Of a stretch of 64,000 bases of DNA, positions 26,287 through 35,495 are shown piece after piece. The first letter of the stretch is position 1; every line of letters begins with the position of its first letter. The notes beneath the pieces are model-generated. The model did no database searches, was not told the DNA's origin, and worked only from the letters and a program-made list of their open reading frames with translations. Source of the stretch: Chitinophaga pinensis (GTDB lineage Bacteria; Bacteroidota; Bacteroidia; UKL13-3); NCBI GenBank assembly GCA_945861965.1, contig CAMAWM010000002.1:52223-116222 (forward strand), read 5' to 3'. Both the position numbers and the translations under genes were made by a program.

Positions 26287-27804
26287 TTAAAATCGGTATC
26301 CTGCAGTGATCATAAAATTCATAAAGTCGAATTCGTTTTTTGAGGTGTAAGTTGTTTTACCTGAAACAACATAAGGCGTTGTGTAAGTAATTCCCCAACT
26401 ATTAACCACAGCGGCATCGATAAAAAAATCATTTCCTTCTTTATCGACAGCAGGAAAAATAAAACCAATACCAGCCGTAACATTTTTGGATGCTAATGTT
26501 TCTTTAATCTCGCTTGTGTTTGAATTAAATGGCGATCCGTACATTGCATATCCACCTCGAAAGCGCATGTTTTTTAACCTGTATTCCCCGCCTATTCTGA
26601 TATTAGTTGCAGTTGTATAGTATTTTTTTGCTGCATCGTTGGCATTCAAAAGTTGAAGTTCTGTTGTTTTTTTAAATTCGGCTGTTTTGTAATTTACCAC
26701 ATCATAATCTATCGAAATAAACCCAAAACGATTTGAAATTAATGATACGCTAGCAGTAATTTTTGCAGGAGTTAAAATTTGATAATCGAAAGTTGTAGTT
26801 GAATAAGATAAATTGCTTGAAACAAAATTTGATTTCATTGAATAATAATATTCGTCTGATAAATTTAAGCGAATAGGGGTGGTATATGAAAGCCCAATTC
26901 TTGCAAACTCAATAGGTCTGAAAATAACACCAAATCGTCCTCCAATTCCAAAACCTGATGTGATGGAATTTGATTTCAATTCCATTGATTGGTATTGATT
27001 TAAAAGTTGACTTTTGCTTAAAACATTTTCGCTAAAAGTACTTGTGCTTTCAAAATACGCATTTTGAAAAATTGCCGAACCACCCAAATACAGAGTGTTG
27101 CCAACATTTAGTCCAGCCGAAATATTCCATTCGTTTAATCTTCCGCGATTTTCTGAAAGTTGTTTTTGATTTATGGTAAATACACTGTCGTTCGTTTTTT
27201 GAAACCACGAAGCATACGTGTTGTTTGATCCAATTGTATCAATTAAATACATTTTCCAAGCCATTGCCGGAGGAAAATTAATTGCAAAATCATTTCCTAT
27301 AGAATTAAAATTGTTGCCTTGCAATTGTTGTGCAAACATATCGGCAATACTGCTTTTGGTATTGTTTCCAATAAAATTAATGTTTTGTTGGTAATCATTA
27401 ATTCTTGTTACTCCAGCAGCGAAAGAAAAACTTACAATCTCATGCTTTGCATCTTTACCTAAGTCTTGATTTACTTTTGAGAAAACAATACCCAATTGTG
27501 GAATGTTAAAATTTGTGCGTGAATCAGATGAATTATTTCCAATATATCTTGAATCGTTTTTGTAAGCTGTAATAGCTGCAGATCCAGTTATTTCATTTCT
27601 TCTGAAAAATGCAATGTTTGCAGGATTAATTGCTATTCCTCCAAAATCTGCACCAATTGATCCAAAAGCTCCGCCTAAAGATTGAACTCTTGCCGTTCCA
27701 AATAAATTATTTTGCGAATAGCGAAGTAAATCTTGTTCATTTTGGGCTCCAATTTTTCCTGAAAGTATACAAACTAAAATTACGATTGAACTAAAAATTT
27801 TCAT
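26287..27804 (-). CDS. FadL/OmpP1-like outer-membrane transport protein
   Basis: The protein has 505 residues and a signal peptide ending KIGAQ. The N-terminal region (FGTARVQSLGGAFGSIGAD, then GGIAINPANIAFF) matches the plug-like start of the OmpP1/FadL/TodX family, and GIGGRFGVIFRPIEFARIG with alternating strands to the terminal FMITAGYRF fits a beta-barrel. Homologues carry hydrophobic compounds across the outer membrane, and some Bacteroidota relatives are annotated as hemin receptors. The ligand is unknown. Confidence 0.85.
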   Translation of the reverse strand: MKIFSSIVILVCILSGKIGAQNEQDLLRYSQNNLFGTARVQSLGGAFGSIGADFGGIAINPANIAFFRRNEITGSAAITAYKNDSRYIGNNSSDSRTNFNIPQLGIVFSKVNQDLGKDAKHEIVSFSFAAGVTRINDYQQNINFIGNNTKSSIADMFAQQLQGNNFNSIGNDFAINFPPAMAWKMYLIDTIGSNNTYASWFQKTNDSVFTINQKQLSENRGRLNEWNISAGLNVGNTLYLGGSAIFQNAYFESTSTFSENVLSKSQLLNQYQSMELKSNSITSGFGIGGRFGVIFRPIEFARIGLSYTTPIRLNLSDEYYYSMKSNFVSSNLSYSTTTFDYQILTPAKITASVSLISNRFGFISIDYDVVNYKTAEFKKTTELQLLNANDAAKKYYTTATNIRIGGEYRLKNMRFRGGYAMYGSPFNSNTSEIKETLASKNVTAGIGFIFPAVDKEGNDFFIDAAVVNSWGITYTTPYVVSGKTTYTSKNEFDFMNFMITAGYRF

Positions 27805-27845
27805 GAAGTAAGATTTAATTATTTGAAATTGAGCATGAACAAAAT

Positions 27846-28994
27846 TTATCTTGGACGTGAATTTCCTCCGCCTGTATTATTCCCGCCTCGTGGCGTTGGT
27901 GTAGGATTCGTTCTGTTTTCGGTACGACTTGGTTCTTTGTATACAGGTTGTGTTTGACGAGGCTGATTGTAATTTTTTTCCGAATGGTTACTTCTTAGGT
28001 AATTTTGTTTATTGATTGAATTTGAAGGTTCTGAATATTGCTGATGGTTTTGATTTGATTTCTGATTGTTGGGATAATACTGTTGAGAAGAATTGCTTTC
28101 ATTGTTTCGTGGAGCCACATATTTTACATTGCCATTTTCAGTTGGAATTAAAACTCCTCCGCTGTTTTTTGGAGCATTTATTTCTGGTTGAGAAATAGGA
28201 TTTGTTGTATTGAGATTTTCTTTGTCAGATGAAACACTTCTAAATCTAGGATTAGCATTCGGATTGTCTATACTTCCTCCATTTGTTTTTGGAATGTTGG
28301 TGCTAATTACTTGTCTTGGACGCGATGGATTATTTGGCTTACTATCACTATATCTTATGCTTGGAGTTCTATAATAATATGGGTTGTAGTAGTAATTCCA
28401 AAAAGGCGAATATTGGTATCCACCATAAGGATTAAATAAAATGTTGCCGTAATTAAATCCAAAATTCCAACTATTAAAACAATTCAATCTAAAACCGAAA
28501 GAGTTTCCCCAATTAGAATAAAAATTATTGTTACAGCCAAAATTTGAATAGAAGTTATAGCAATTACTATAACCATAATTGTAATCGTTGTTGTAAAAAA
28601 TCGAATTGTTTATTCTTGCAAGTCTGCGTTGTTGCCTGCGTTCGTAATTTAATCTATCGTTTTCATCACTTTGGCTGAATGGTGGCACTTCATATTTTTG
28701 TTCATCAACTGAAGATTCTGTATTGTTTGTTTCTTGTTGTTTTTTGTATTCAGTGTAATTTAATGAAGAGTTAGGATTTAAAGATGTTCCATCGTTAACT
28801 TTATTTGCAGGTTTTGTTCCGTCAATTTTTGATGGATTTTCACGCATTATTTCATCCAAATTTGCTTTTGGAATCAATACAGGTTTTGATGAATAATAGA
28901 CATCGTCATCAGCAACATCTAAACTATTAATTGCTGAACACGATGAAATTAAAAACACCAACAGAACGAAACCTATGTTTAAATATTTTTTCAT
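27846..28994 (-). CDS. Asn/Tyr/Ser/Pro-rich lipoprotein of unknown function
   Basis: The protein has 382 residues. A lipobox (VFLISSC) puts the lipidated cysteine at about residue 19. The middle (about 125-215) is dense in Asn, Tyr, Phe and Gly (NYGYSNCYNFYSNF and NPYGGYQYSPFWNYYYNPYY), and the tail is a low-complexity Pro/Asn/Gln/Ser region. No catalytic domain is visible, and compositional bias makes homology hard to judge. A surface-exposed structural or adhesive lipoprotein is possible. It lies 41 bp upstream of the FadL-like gene on the same strand. Confidence 0.7.
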   Translation of the reverse strand: MKKYLNIGFVLLVFLISSCSAINSLDVADDDVYYSSKPVLIPKANLDEIMRENPSKIDGTKPANKVNDGTSLNPNSSLNYTEYKKQQETNNTESSVDEQKYEVPPFSQSDENDRLNYERRQQRRLARINNSIFYNNDYNYGYSNCYNFYSNFGCNNNFYSNWGNSFGFRLNCFNSWNFGFNYGNILFNPYGGYQYSPFWNYYYNPYYYRTPSIRYSDSKPNNPSRPRQVISTNIPKTNGGSIDNPNANPRFRSVSSDKENLNTTNPISQPEINAPKNSGGVLIPTENGNVKYVAPRNNESNSSQQYYPNNQKSNQNHQQYSEPSNSINKQNYLRSNHSEKNYNQPRQTQPVYKEPSRTENRTNPTPTPRGGNNTGGGNSRPR

Positions 28995-29090
28995 ATTCTA
29001 AACTATTTTTCAATACAAAGTAACAACTTATAATCAATACAAAAAACTAGAATATTTGCACTAAGAATTTTAACAAATAGCATTCCAAAA

Positions 29091-30002
29091 TTATTTCAAA
29101 ATAATTTGTTTGAAGTCCAATGCGTAACCTGTAAACGATCCAATAACGCTATTGCTCGGATGGCTTGTAATGTTTGATTTTACGGAACCTGGGGTTGCAA
29201 AAGGTCCGCCATTATTTGCGGCTTGTCCAAAAGATTGCCAAAACAAAAATTCCTTTCGTCCAATTTGCGAAAAGTAAATGTTTACTGTATCGCCTTCATC
29301 CCATGAATTTGAAAACATAAATGGTCTAACTCCGTTATTCAAAAGTTCATCATCAAATGTCCGATAAAAATCTGCAGCTCCCCAACCGTACAAAATCGAA
29401 TCTGTGTAATTCCGAACCGCCATTCGATAATTATTTTTTTCAGGTCCATCTGTTATCCAAAAAGTCAAAAACGCTTGTATTTCTTTTCTATTTATTACTT
29501 TTTCCTTTCTATACGAAAAGCTATCAATTGGAACTATTTTAGGAATTGTAGTTCTGCCCAAAATCTTTGTTCCATCCATCAATGTAATATCTAATCGGTA
29601 AGGCGTATTTTCTTTTCCTTGAAGTAGAATTGGATTCATATAAACTCCCGAAAAAGAACCAATTAAACTATCGAGAGCCGGAATTAGTTTTGCTAATGTA
29701 TCGATTGCAATCAATTGAATTCTGTCTGTGTCATTAAAAATTGTATCACTGCCAAAAATTATTCCAGGCGTAATAAATACCAGAGCATTTTTTACTCCAT
29801 TCAAACTTAAATCGGGTTTAAAATAATCAACCGTATTTGTTATAAAAACATAATTTAGAAATGGAAATCGTGTATTAATACTTGCCTCAACTACATACTG
29901 TGATTGGCTTGCTGGAATACTAATTTCAATTTCTTTTTCGCACGATAAAATTACTGTTGAAGTAATTAATGTTAGAATCAGATATGTAGTTTTTTTTATC
30001 AT
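29091..30002 (-). CDS. DUF4249 lipoprotein
   Basis: I choose the ATG at 30002, one base after the stop of the TonB receptor gene, giving MIKKTTYLILTLITSTVILS then the lipobox Cys; a longer frame would start inside the receptor. The protein has 303 residues. The pattern (IPASQSQYVVEASIN near the start, TPYRLDITLMDGTKILGRTTI mid-protein as a beta domain, and the C-terminal FWQSFGQAANNGGPFATPG) fits DUF4249. These outer-membrane lipoproteins are usually encoded next to TonB receptors and may act as a SusD-like surface lid. The substrate is unknown. Confidence 0.88.
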   Translation of the reverse strand: MIKKTTYLILTLITSTVILSCEKEIEISIPASQSQYVVEASINTRFPFLNYVFITNTVDYFKPDLSLNGVKNALVFITPGIIFGSDTIFNDTDRIQLIAIDTLAKLIPALDSLIGSFSGVYMNPILLQGKENTPYRLDITLMDGTKILGRTTIPKIVPIDSFSYRKEKVINRKEIQAFLTFWITDGPEKNNYRMAVRNYTDSILYGWGAADFYRTFDDELLNNGVRPFMFSNSWDEGDTVNIYFSQIGRKEFLFWQSFGQAANNGGPFATPGSVKSNITSHPSNSVIGSFTGYALDFKQIILK

Positions 30003-30003
30003 T

Positions 30004-32379
30004 TTAAAATTTAAAATTCCATGAAACACTTGGTAAAATAGGAAATAAATAAACCATGTACGCTTTTACTTCAAGCTTGTCAATATCAGGCAAAAAATAA
30101 ATAAAATATGGATTTGCTCGGTTGTAAACATTGTAAATACTAAAATTCCAACTGCTTTCCCACTTTTGAGTTTTTTTGCTAATATAAGTTGCCGAAATAT
30201 CTGCCCTATGATAATCTGGAAGTCTGAATGAATTTACTTTATCATACACATCGATAAATGTAAATATGGGTTTGTTTTCTTTTTGATCGAATCCGATTCG
30301 ATAAGCATATCTAGCAACAGGCAAAGTGGTTGCATTTCCTGTGCCAAAAACAAACACAAAATTGCCACTCCATTTATCGTTAAATTTATAAGAAAGTACA
30401 ACAGAAATATCGTGCGTTCGATCGTACCTATAATAATATTCTTGTCCGTTATTTAACTCATCAAATTGTCGGGTTGCTTTACTCCAAGTATACCCGATCC
30501 AGCCATTAAAACGACCGACTTTTTTTCGCAATAAAAATTCAAGTCCGTAGCTTAATCCTTTTCCAAAAACCATTTCGTTTTCTAAGTTTGCATTAAAAAA
30601 TAATCGCGAAAAAGGTTTAAATTCAATTTGATTCAACATGGGTTTATAATAGGCCTCCACTGATCCTTCGTATGAATTGTTGTCTAAATTTCTGAAGTAT
30701 CCAATCGCATATTGTTGTGCTTCCTGAGGTCTAATCTTTGCAGAGCTTGGCAGCCATAAATCAAACGGAAATTGAGCGCCACTTGTAGTTGCCAAATGCA
30801 AAAACTGATACGTTAAAGTATAAGATGATTTTATAGATGATTGGTCGTTTATGATGTATGTTAAATTTAGTCTTGGCTCTAATCGTGGATAGAGCGCAAT
30901 GCTTTCTCCAGATTCCCATTTAGTTTCTACACCAGTTTTTTGTCCATTGTCATCGTATTGTGATAGCGTGTAAGGCCCAACTCGGTTAAATAAAACACCT
31001 CGTAATCCTGCATTAACTGACCATCTTTGGTTGATTTGCCATTCGTCCAAAATATAAACTGCCGACTCATGCGCGTATTGTTTACTCAATTCTTCATTTA
31101 TTGTAATTGTTCCCGCATTGCCACTTGCCACACCTGGTATAAATGTGTGAAATGTATAATTGAAACCAAACATAATGCGGTGTTTTTGGTTCAAATTCAA
31201 TGAAAAATCTGATTTTATATTCCAATCTTTCAAGCCACTTCTCACGCTAAATTTGCTGTTGCCAAAAGTAAAATCATTGAATAAATTGTAATCGTTATAG
31301 ATGACGCAAGTATTGCTAAATAATCGCGAATTGAAAATATGATTCCATCTAATTGTTGCGCTGCTGTTTCCCCATCCAAAATTAAAAAAAACGTCTTTGT
31401 TTATCGGACTGCTAAAATTAAAAATATCGCGACCGAAATAACCCGACACAAATAATTTATCTTTTTGTCCTAAGATGTAATTCATTTTAAAATTTAAATC
31501 GTAAAAATAGTAACCGCTTCCTTTGGCTTGTTCAGGTAAAAAAGGTTTTACTAAATAATCAATATAAGTTCTTCGGCCGGAAAGCAAAAAGCTGCTTTTA
31601 TTTTTTTTGATTGGACCTTCGGCAGTAAAACGCGATGCGATTAAACCAATTCCCCCATTAAACTGGTATTTTTGATTATTGCCTTCACGCATATTTACAT
31701 TTAAAATAGACGACAATCTTCCACCATAATTTGCTGGCATTCCACCTTTAATCAGCTCGACATTTTTTATAGCATCAGTATTGAAAACAGACAAAAATCC
31801 AAACAAATGAGATGGATTATAAACAACCGCCTCGTCCATCAAAATTAAATTCTGATCAGGACCTCCACCGCGAACATAAAAGCCTGTGCTTCCTTCTCCA
31901 CCACTTTTTATTCCAGGCAAAAGAGTTATGGCTTTTAGAATATCAGGCTCGCCAAAAATTACCGGCAATGATTTTACCTTTTCGCTACTGATTTCTATTC
32001 TGCTCATTTCTGTGCTTCGAATATTTTTATCTTCGCGTTCGCCTTTAATTGTAAGTTCTTTTGCAAATATTATTTTAGGTGAAATTTGAATATTTAACAG
32101 TGTGTTTTTTGTAAGATTTATGCTTACTCGTTTTGATTCAAACCCAGTATAAGAATACATTAAAGTGTATTCTCCAATTGGTAATGTAAGCGAGTAAAAT
32201 CCATATTGATTGCTCCATGTTACAGAATTTTTTGATTCCAATACGCGTATGGTTGCGCCAATCAAAGTTTCACCATTGGATGAATCTTTTAAATCACCAC
32301 TTACAGTAAAATTTTGTTGTGAAAATGCGGTAGAAAATAAAAAGGAAAATACAAAGAGATTAAAAACTTTCGTTCTCAT
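30004..32379 (-). CDS. TonB-dependent receptor paired with DUF4249
   Basis: The protein has 791 residues: signal peptide, carboxypeptidase-like regulatory domain (about 25-110, VSGDLKDSSNGETLIGATI), plug (EPDILKAITLLPGIKSGGEG, then FYVRGGGPDQNLILMDEA), and a barrel ending PSVSWNFKF with a terminal aromatic. The plug sequence is of the type found with DUF4249 partners, and the DUF4249 ATG follows the stop by one base, so the pair is translationally coupled. It acts as an outer-membrane active transporter. The ligand cannot be inferred. Confidence 0.92.
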   Translation of the reverse strand: MRTKVFNLFVFSFLFSTAFSQQNFTVSGDLKDSSNGETLIGATIRVLESKNSVTWSNQYGFYSLTLPIGEYTLMYSYTGFESKRVSINLTKNTLLNIQISPKIIFAKELTIKGEREDKNIRSTEMSRIEISSEKVKSLPVIFGEPDILKAITLLPGIKSGGEGSTGFYVRGGGPDQNLILMDEAVVYNPSHLFGFLSVFNTDAIKNVELIKGGMPANYGGRLSSILNVNMREGNNQKYQFNGGIGLIASRFTAEGPIKKNKSSFLLSGRRTYIDYLVKPFLPEQAKGSGYYFYDLNFKMNYILGQKDKLFVSGYFGRDIFNFSSPINKDVFFNFGWGNSSATIRWNHIFNSRLFSNTCVIYNDYNLFNDFTFGNSKFSVRSGLKDWNIKSDFSLNLNQKHRIMFGFNYTFHTFIPGVASGNAGTITINEELSKQYAHESAVYILDEWQINQRWSVNAGLRGVLFNRVGPYTLSQYDDNGQKTGVETKWESGESIALYPRLEPRLNLTYIINDQSSIKSSYTLTYQFLHLATTSGAQFPFDLWLPSSAKIRPQEAQQYAIGYFRNLDNNSYEGSVEAYYKPMLNQIEFKPFSRLFFNANLENEMVFGKGLSYGLEFLLRKKVGRFNGWIGYTWSKATRQFDELNNGQEYYYRYDRTHDISVVLSYKFNDKWSGNFVFVFGTGNATTLPVARYAYRIGFDQKENKPIFTFIDVYDKVNSFRLPDYHRADISATYISKKTQKWESSWNFSIYNVYNRANPYFIYFLPDIDKLEVKAYMVYLFPILPSVSWNFKF

Positions 32380-32449
32380 GAATAATTAAATCTAATTTAA
32401 AACAAATTGCAATTGTTTGAACTCCAATTGGCTTCAAAACTAATCAAAA

Positions 32450-33163
32450 TTATTCAGGTTTTTTTAACAGCGATTCGTGTTCATTCAATTTAGCCGAAAT
32501 CATTTTTAATTGCGAAGCAGTTAAATCTAATTCTTTATTAAATTTAGAAATCATTTCAGCTTTTAGCGCATAAATATCTCCCTGAATTTTGCTTCGCATT
32601 CCATTGATTTGTTCTTTTAAATCATCGTTTTTCTGAAGTTCAGCTTTTACCATCAGCGATTGTTGAAGCATGGCTTTACTTAATTTATTCAACTTCATAG
32701 TCATAAAAGCAAAAAACAAAATACTTAGTAAAATACTAACTCCAAATAGGATGTATAAATACAAATTTAATTCCTGTTGTTTTGAGTTTAAGCTGTTAAG
32801 ATTTGTATCCGTTGTAGCTCTAAATTCTTCAATTGAATTACGAGTAGTTTTTAACGAATCGGAAGTAAGAGCAATTTGAAAATTAGCAGAACTTAATATC
32901 TCTTCAACTTTTGTCATTTTGTCATTGAGAACATTTACTTGTGCAAATTTTCCTTCAATTGAATTTCTTACAGAGTAGCTGCTATTTAGTGCTTGTTTAA
33001 TTTTATCCGTAACTAGTACTTGTTGCTCATCGTATTCTTTTTTCAAAACATAAGGTGATGGTCCTTTTGGAGCCCTTGGTTGAACTGGTCTAGCGGGTGC
33101 TTGCGCCAATACAACTGTCATTGTCAAATAGATGATACTTAAAAGTAATGTTGTTTTTTTCAT
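32450..33163 (-). CDS. Membrane-anchored coiled-coil protein of unknown function
   Basis: The protein has 237 residues. A signal peptide (LLSIIYLTMTVVLAQ) and a Pro/Arg-rich stretch (ARPVQPRAPKGPSP) lead into a helical region, a TM segment at about 135-157 (LYLYILFGVSILLSILFFAF) and a second coiled-coil region to the C-terminus (ELDLTASQLKMISAKLNEHE). No catalytic motif is visible. A scaffold or tether in the envelope is the most one can say. It lies 70 bp upstream of the TonB receptor on the same strand. Confidence 0.65.
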   Translation of the reverse strand: MKKTTLLLSIIYLTMTVVLAQAPARPVQPRAPKGPSPYVLKKEYDEQQVLVTDKIKQALNSSYSVRNSIEGKFAQVNVLNDKMTKVEEILSSANFQIALTSDSLKTTRNSIEEFRATTDTNLNSLNSKQQELNLYLYILFGVSILLSILFFAFMTMKLNKLSKAMLQQSLMVKAELQKNDDLKEQINGMRSKIQGDIYALKAEMISKFNKELDLTASQLKMISAKLNEHESLLKKPE

Positions 33164-33365
33164 AGATAGGGTAAATTTAAAGTTCGAAATGAATAAAAAT
33201 AAATTAAATAAACAACTTAATAATAAATTAAAATAAGCTTAAAATATTTTCCCGTAAAATTATTAAACAACTGAAAAATAGAGATATATAGATTGATTTT
33301 AATTTTAATATAGTTTATAGTATAAATTAGTTTACGTTTGAAGCTAATATTAAATCTTATTTAAA

Positions 33366-34268
33366 ATGAAAAAAATAATTTTATTCTTCGCACTTATTTC
33401 AATTTCAACTATTTCATTAATTGCACAACAAGATAGTTTGAAAAATGGAAGTTTTGAAAAATGGTCTGTAATTTCTGGAGCATATGAAGACCCTGATTTT
33501 TTTTATTCGCTCAATTTTTTAGTGCAATTTGGTTTTGATGAAACAACTTTGAAATCCACTGATGCTCATTCCGGAAGTTTTGCAGCCAAATTAGTTTCCA
33601 AATCAAGCAGTTTTGGAGCCATTCCAGGATTGTTGTGTAGTAATTTTATGTTTGATCAAAATGGAAATCCTGTATTTGAAAAAAATCTAATTCCCTTTAA
33701 TTCCAGACCAATTGCTCTTGAATTTTATTTTAAATATTTTCCGCAAGTTGGCGATAGTGCTTTGTCTCAAATTGTTTTAACCAAATGGAACTCGACTTTA
33801 TCCAAACGAGATACAATTGGATTAGCAAATTGGGCATTTGCTGATTCTGTAAATTCGTATACAAAAGCATGGTTGAAATTTAATTATGTATCAACTGAAA
33901 CTCCTGATTCGATGGGATTCATTTTTGTTTCAAGTTTTGATGGGTTTAATCCAATTGTTGGTTCAATACTATTTCTTGATGATTTACAATTTACTTACAA
34001 TGGAGTTGGTTTAAATGAAATTATAGATCAAGAAAAAATAATTGTTTATCCTAATCCCGCCCAAGATTTTATTCAAATAATAAATTCAAACGAGAATTCA
34101 ATTCTTAGAATTTATGATTTAACTGGAAAATTATGTGTTGAACAAAAACGAATAAATGAACAAACAAAATTTAAGCTCGAAAACCTAAACGAAGGAATCT
34201 ATTTTGTTGTTATTACAGATGAAAAAAATGAAATAAAACTAAATCAAAAATTAGTAATTATTAAATAG
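33366..34268 (+). CDS. Secreted T9SS type A protein with a beta-sandwich (PCMD-like) domain
   Basis: The protein has 300 residues. A signal peptide (LFFALISISTISLIAQ) is followed by a jelly-roll-like domain starting NGSFEKW, with SGSFAAKLVSK and IALEFYFKYFPQVGD, reminiscent of the putative carbohydrate-binding PCMD domains of Bacteroidota. The C-terminal about 75 residues (IIVYPNPAQDFIQI, SILRIYDLTGKLC, EGIYFVVITD) are a T9SS type A sorting signal. No enzyme motif is seen; carbohydrate binding or adhesion is plausible. A small regulator gene follows 19 bp downstream. Confidence 0.82.
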   Translation: MKKIILFFALISISTISLIAQQDSLKNGSFEKWSVISGAYEDPDFFYSLNFLVQFGFDETTLKSTDAHSGSFAAKLVSKSSSFGAIPGLLCSNFMFDQNGNPVFEKNLIPFNSRPIALEFYFKYFPQVGDSALSQIVLTKWNSTLSKRDTIGLANWAFADSVNSYTKAWLKFNYVSTETPDSMGFIFVSSFDGFNPIVGSILFLDDLQFTYNGVGLNEIIDQEKIIVYPNPAQDFIQIINSNENSILRIYDLTGKLCVEQKRINEQTKFKLENLNEGIYFVVITDEKNEIKLNQKLVIIK

Positions 34269-34287
34269 CAAATCCAGTTTAATTTTT

Positions 34288-34575
34288 ATGTTTAATAATT
34301 TAGATCCTGTGCTTCATTCGCAATTGCGATTAGCTGTAATGTCATTGCTTATTGCTATAAAGGAGGCCGATTTTAATTTTATTAAAGATAAAACAAAAGC
34401 AACATCTGGGAATTTAAGTATACAAATAAATAAGCTAAAAAACGCAAATTACATTCATGTTGAAAAAACATTTAAGGATAATTATTCTCTTACAACTTGC
34501 AGTATAACACCAAAAGGAATTGATGCGTTTGAAAAATATATTGTTGATTTAAAATCATATATAAAACTAAAGTAA
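34288..34575 (+). CDS. Winged-helix transcriptional regulator
   Basis: The protein has 95 residues, nearly all one winged helix-turn-helix (HTH_34/MarR-like): helix start HSQLRLAVMSLLIAI, recognition helix region TSGNLSIQINKLKNANYIHV, and the wing TTCSITPKGIDAFEKYI. It lacks a ligand domain, as is typical for these short Bacteroidota regulators, which usually control nearby or membrane-protein genes. It follows the T9SS protein by 19 bp and precedes the polysaccharide export genes by 162 bp, so either could be a target. Confidence 0.85.
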   Translation: MFNNLDPVLHSQLRLAVMSLLIAIKEADFNFIKDKTKATSGNLSIQINKLKNANYIHVEKTFKDNYSLTTCSITPKGIDAFEKYIVDLKSYIKLK

Positions 34576-34737
34576 CATTTTACTTTCTGATTTTTTCCGA
34601 GTTTGTTTTATTAAGAATTACACATTGCTAAAAAATGGACACTGCGACATTTTGAGTGTATAACTGAAACACATTTGCGTTGAGTTATTATTTTAATTTG
34701 TGATGACGATTATCATTCAAAATAAATCATCCAACCG

Positions 34738-35484
34738 ATGAAAAAGTTTTTATTAATAACACTAAGTACATTAAGTATATTTTGTTTTCAAAAAAGTGTT
34801 TTTGCGCAAGCAGAAAGCGAATACTTCAATCCAGATCTTGATATAGATGAGATGCTTCCACCACTTGATTCACTTATGATATTAGGTCTGAAAAGCAATC
34901 CCAATCAAAAATACGAACAAGAGCAAACGAACTCAAATTACTGGACTATGCAGTACACAAAAATTATGTGGACACAGGGTTTGCGCTTATTTTTTAATTA
35001 TACAACAGGAGATCAAAATATAGATTTTAGAAACAGTGGAATTGGTCCTGGAGTTGGTGTTAATCAATTGCAGATAACAAATGGTTGGAGAGCTGGATTT
35101 GATGTTCAACTTTCTATGTTTGATTTATTTGGCTCGTCTATGCGAAATAAATCTGCAAAAGCACAATGGGAATCTGCAAAACATAAAAAGAATGTTGAAG
35201 CAATGGCTTACAGACAAGCCGTTGCTGATTTGTACACAAATATGGTAGGATGGCAAAGAGTTTTTAAAGCACGAAACGAAGATTTGTGGTTGCAGAAAAC
35301 AGCATGTGATGTTGCTGAAAAAGAATTTAGAGAAGGCAATATTCAAATAAATGAATTTGCACGTCAGAAAAATATATTGGCAGTTGCAAGCTCAGCAAAA
35401 GAGGATGCACAAAGAAATTATTTCAATTATTATCAAAGACTCCAAGCATTAATTGGCGTTCCATTAACAACATTAAAAAGGTAA
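34738..35484 (+). CDS. Short TolC-like protein of the polysaccharide export locus
   Basis: The protein has 248 residues, roughly half the length of a normal TolC-family factor. After a signal peptide (LSIFCFQKSVFAQ) it has a single helical-hairpin unit (RNKSAKAQWESAKHKKNVEA and AEKEFREGNIQINEFARQKN) ending YYQRLQALIGVPL, the usual end of an OMF repeat. It starts 12 bp before the end-to-start junction with the Wzc-like gene, so the two form an operon. An assembly factor or simplified channel for glycan export is inferred. A truncated gene is also possible, but the ORF is clean with both ends intact. Confidence 0.75.
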   Translation: MKKFLLITLSTLSIFCFQKSVFAQAESEYFNPDLDIDEMLPPLDSLMILGLKSNPNQKYEQEQTNSNYWTMQYTKIMWTQGLRLFFNYTTGDQNIDFRNSGIGPGVGVNQLQITNGWRAGFDVQLSMFDLFGSSMRNKSAKAQWESAKHKKNVEAMAYRQAVADLYTNMVGWQRVFKARNEDLWLQKTACDVAEKEFREGNIQINEFARQKNILAVASSAKEDAQRNYFNYYQRLQALIGVPLTTLKR

Positions 35485-35495
35485 ATAAATAATTT

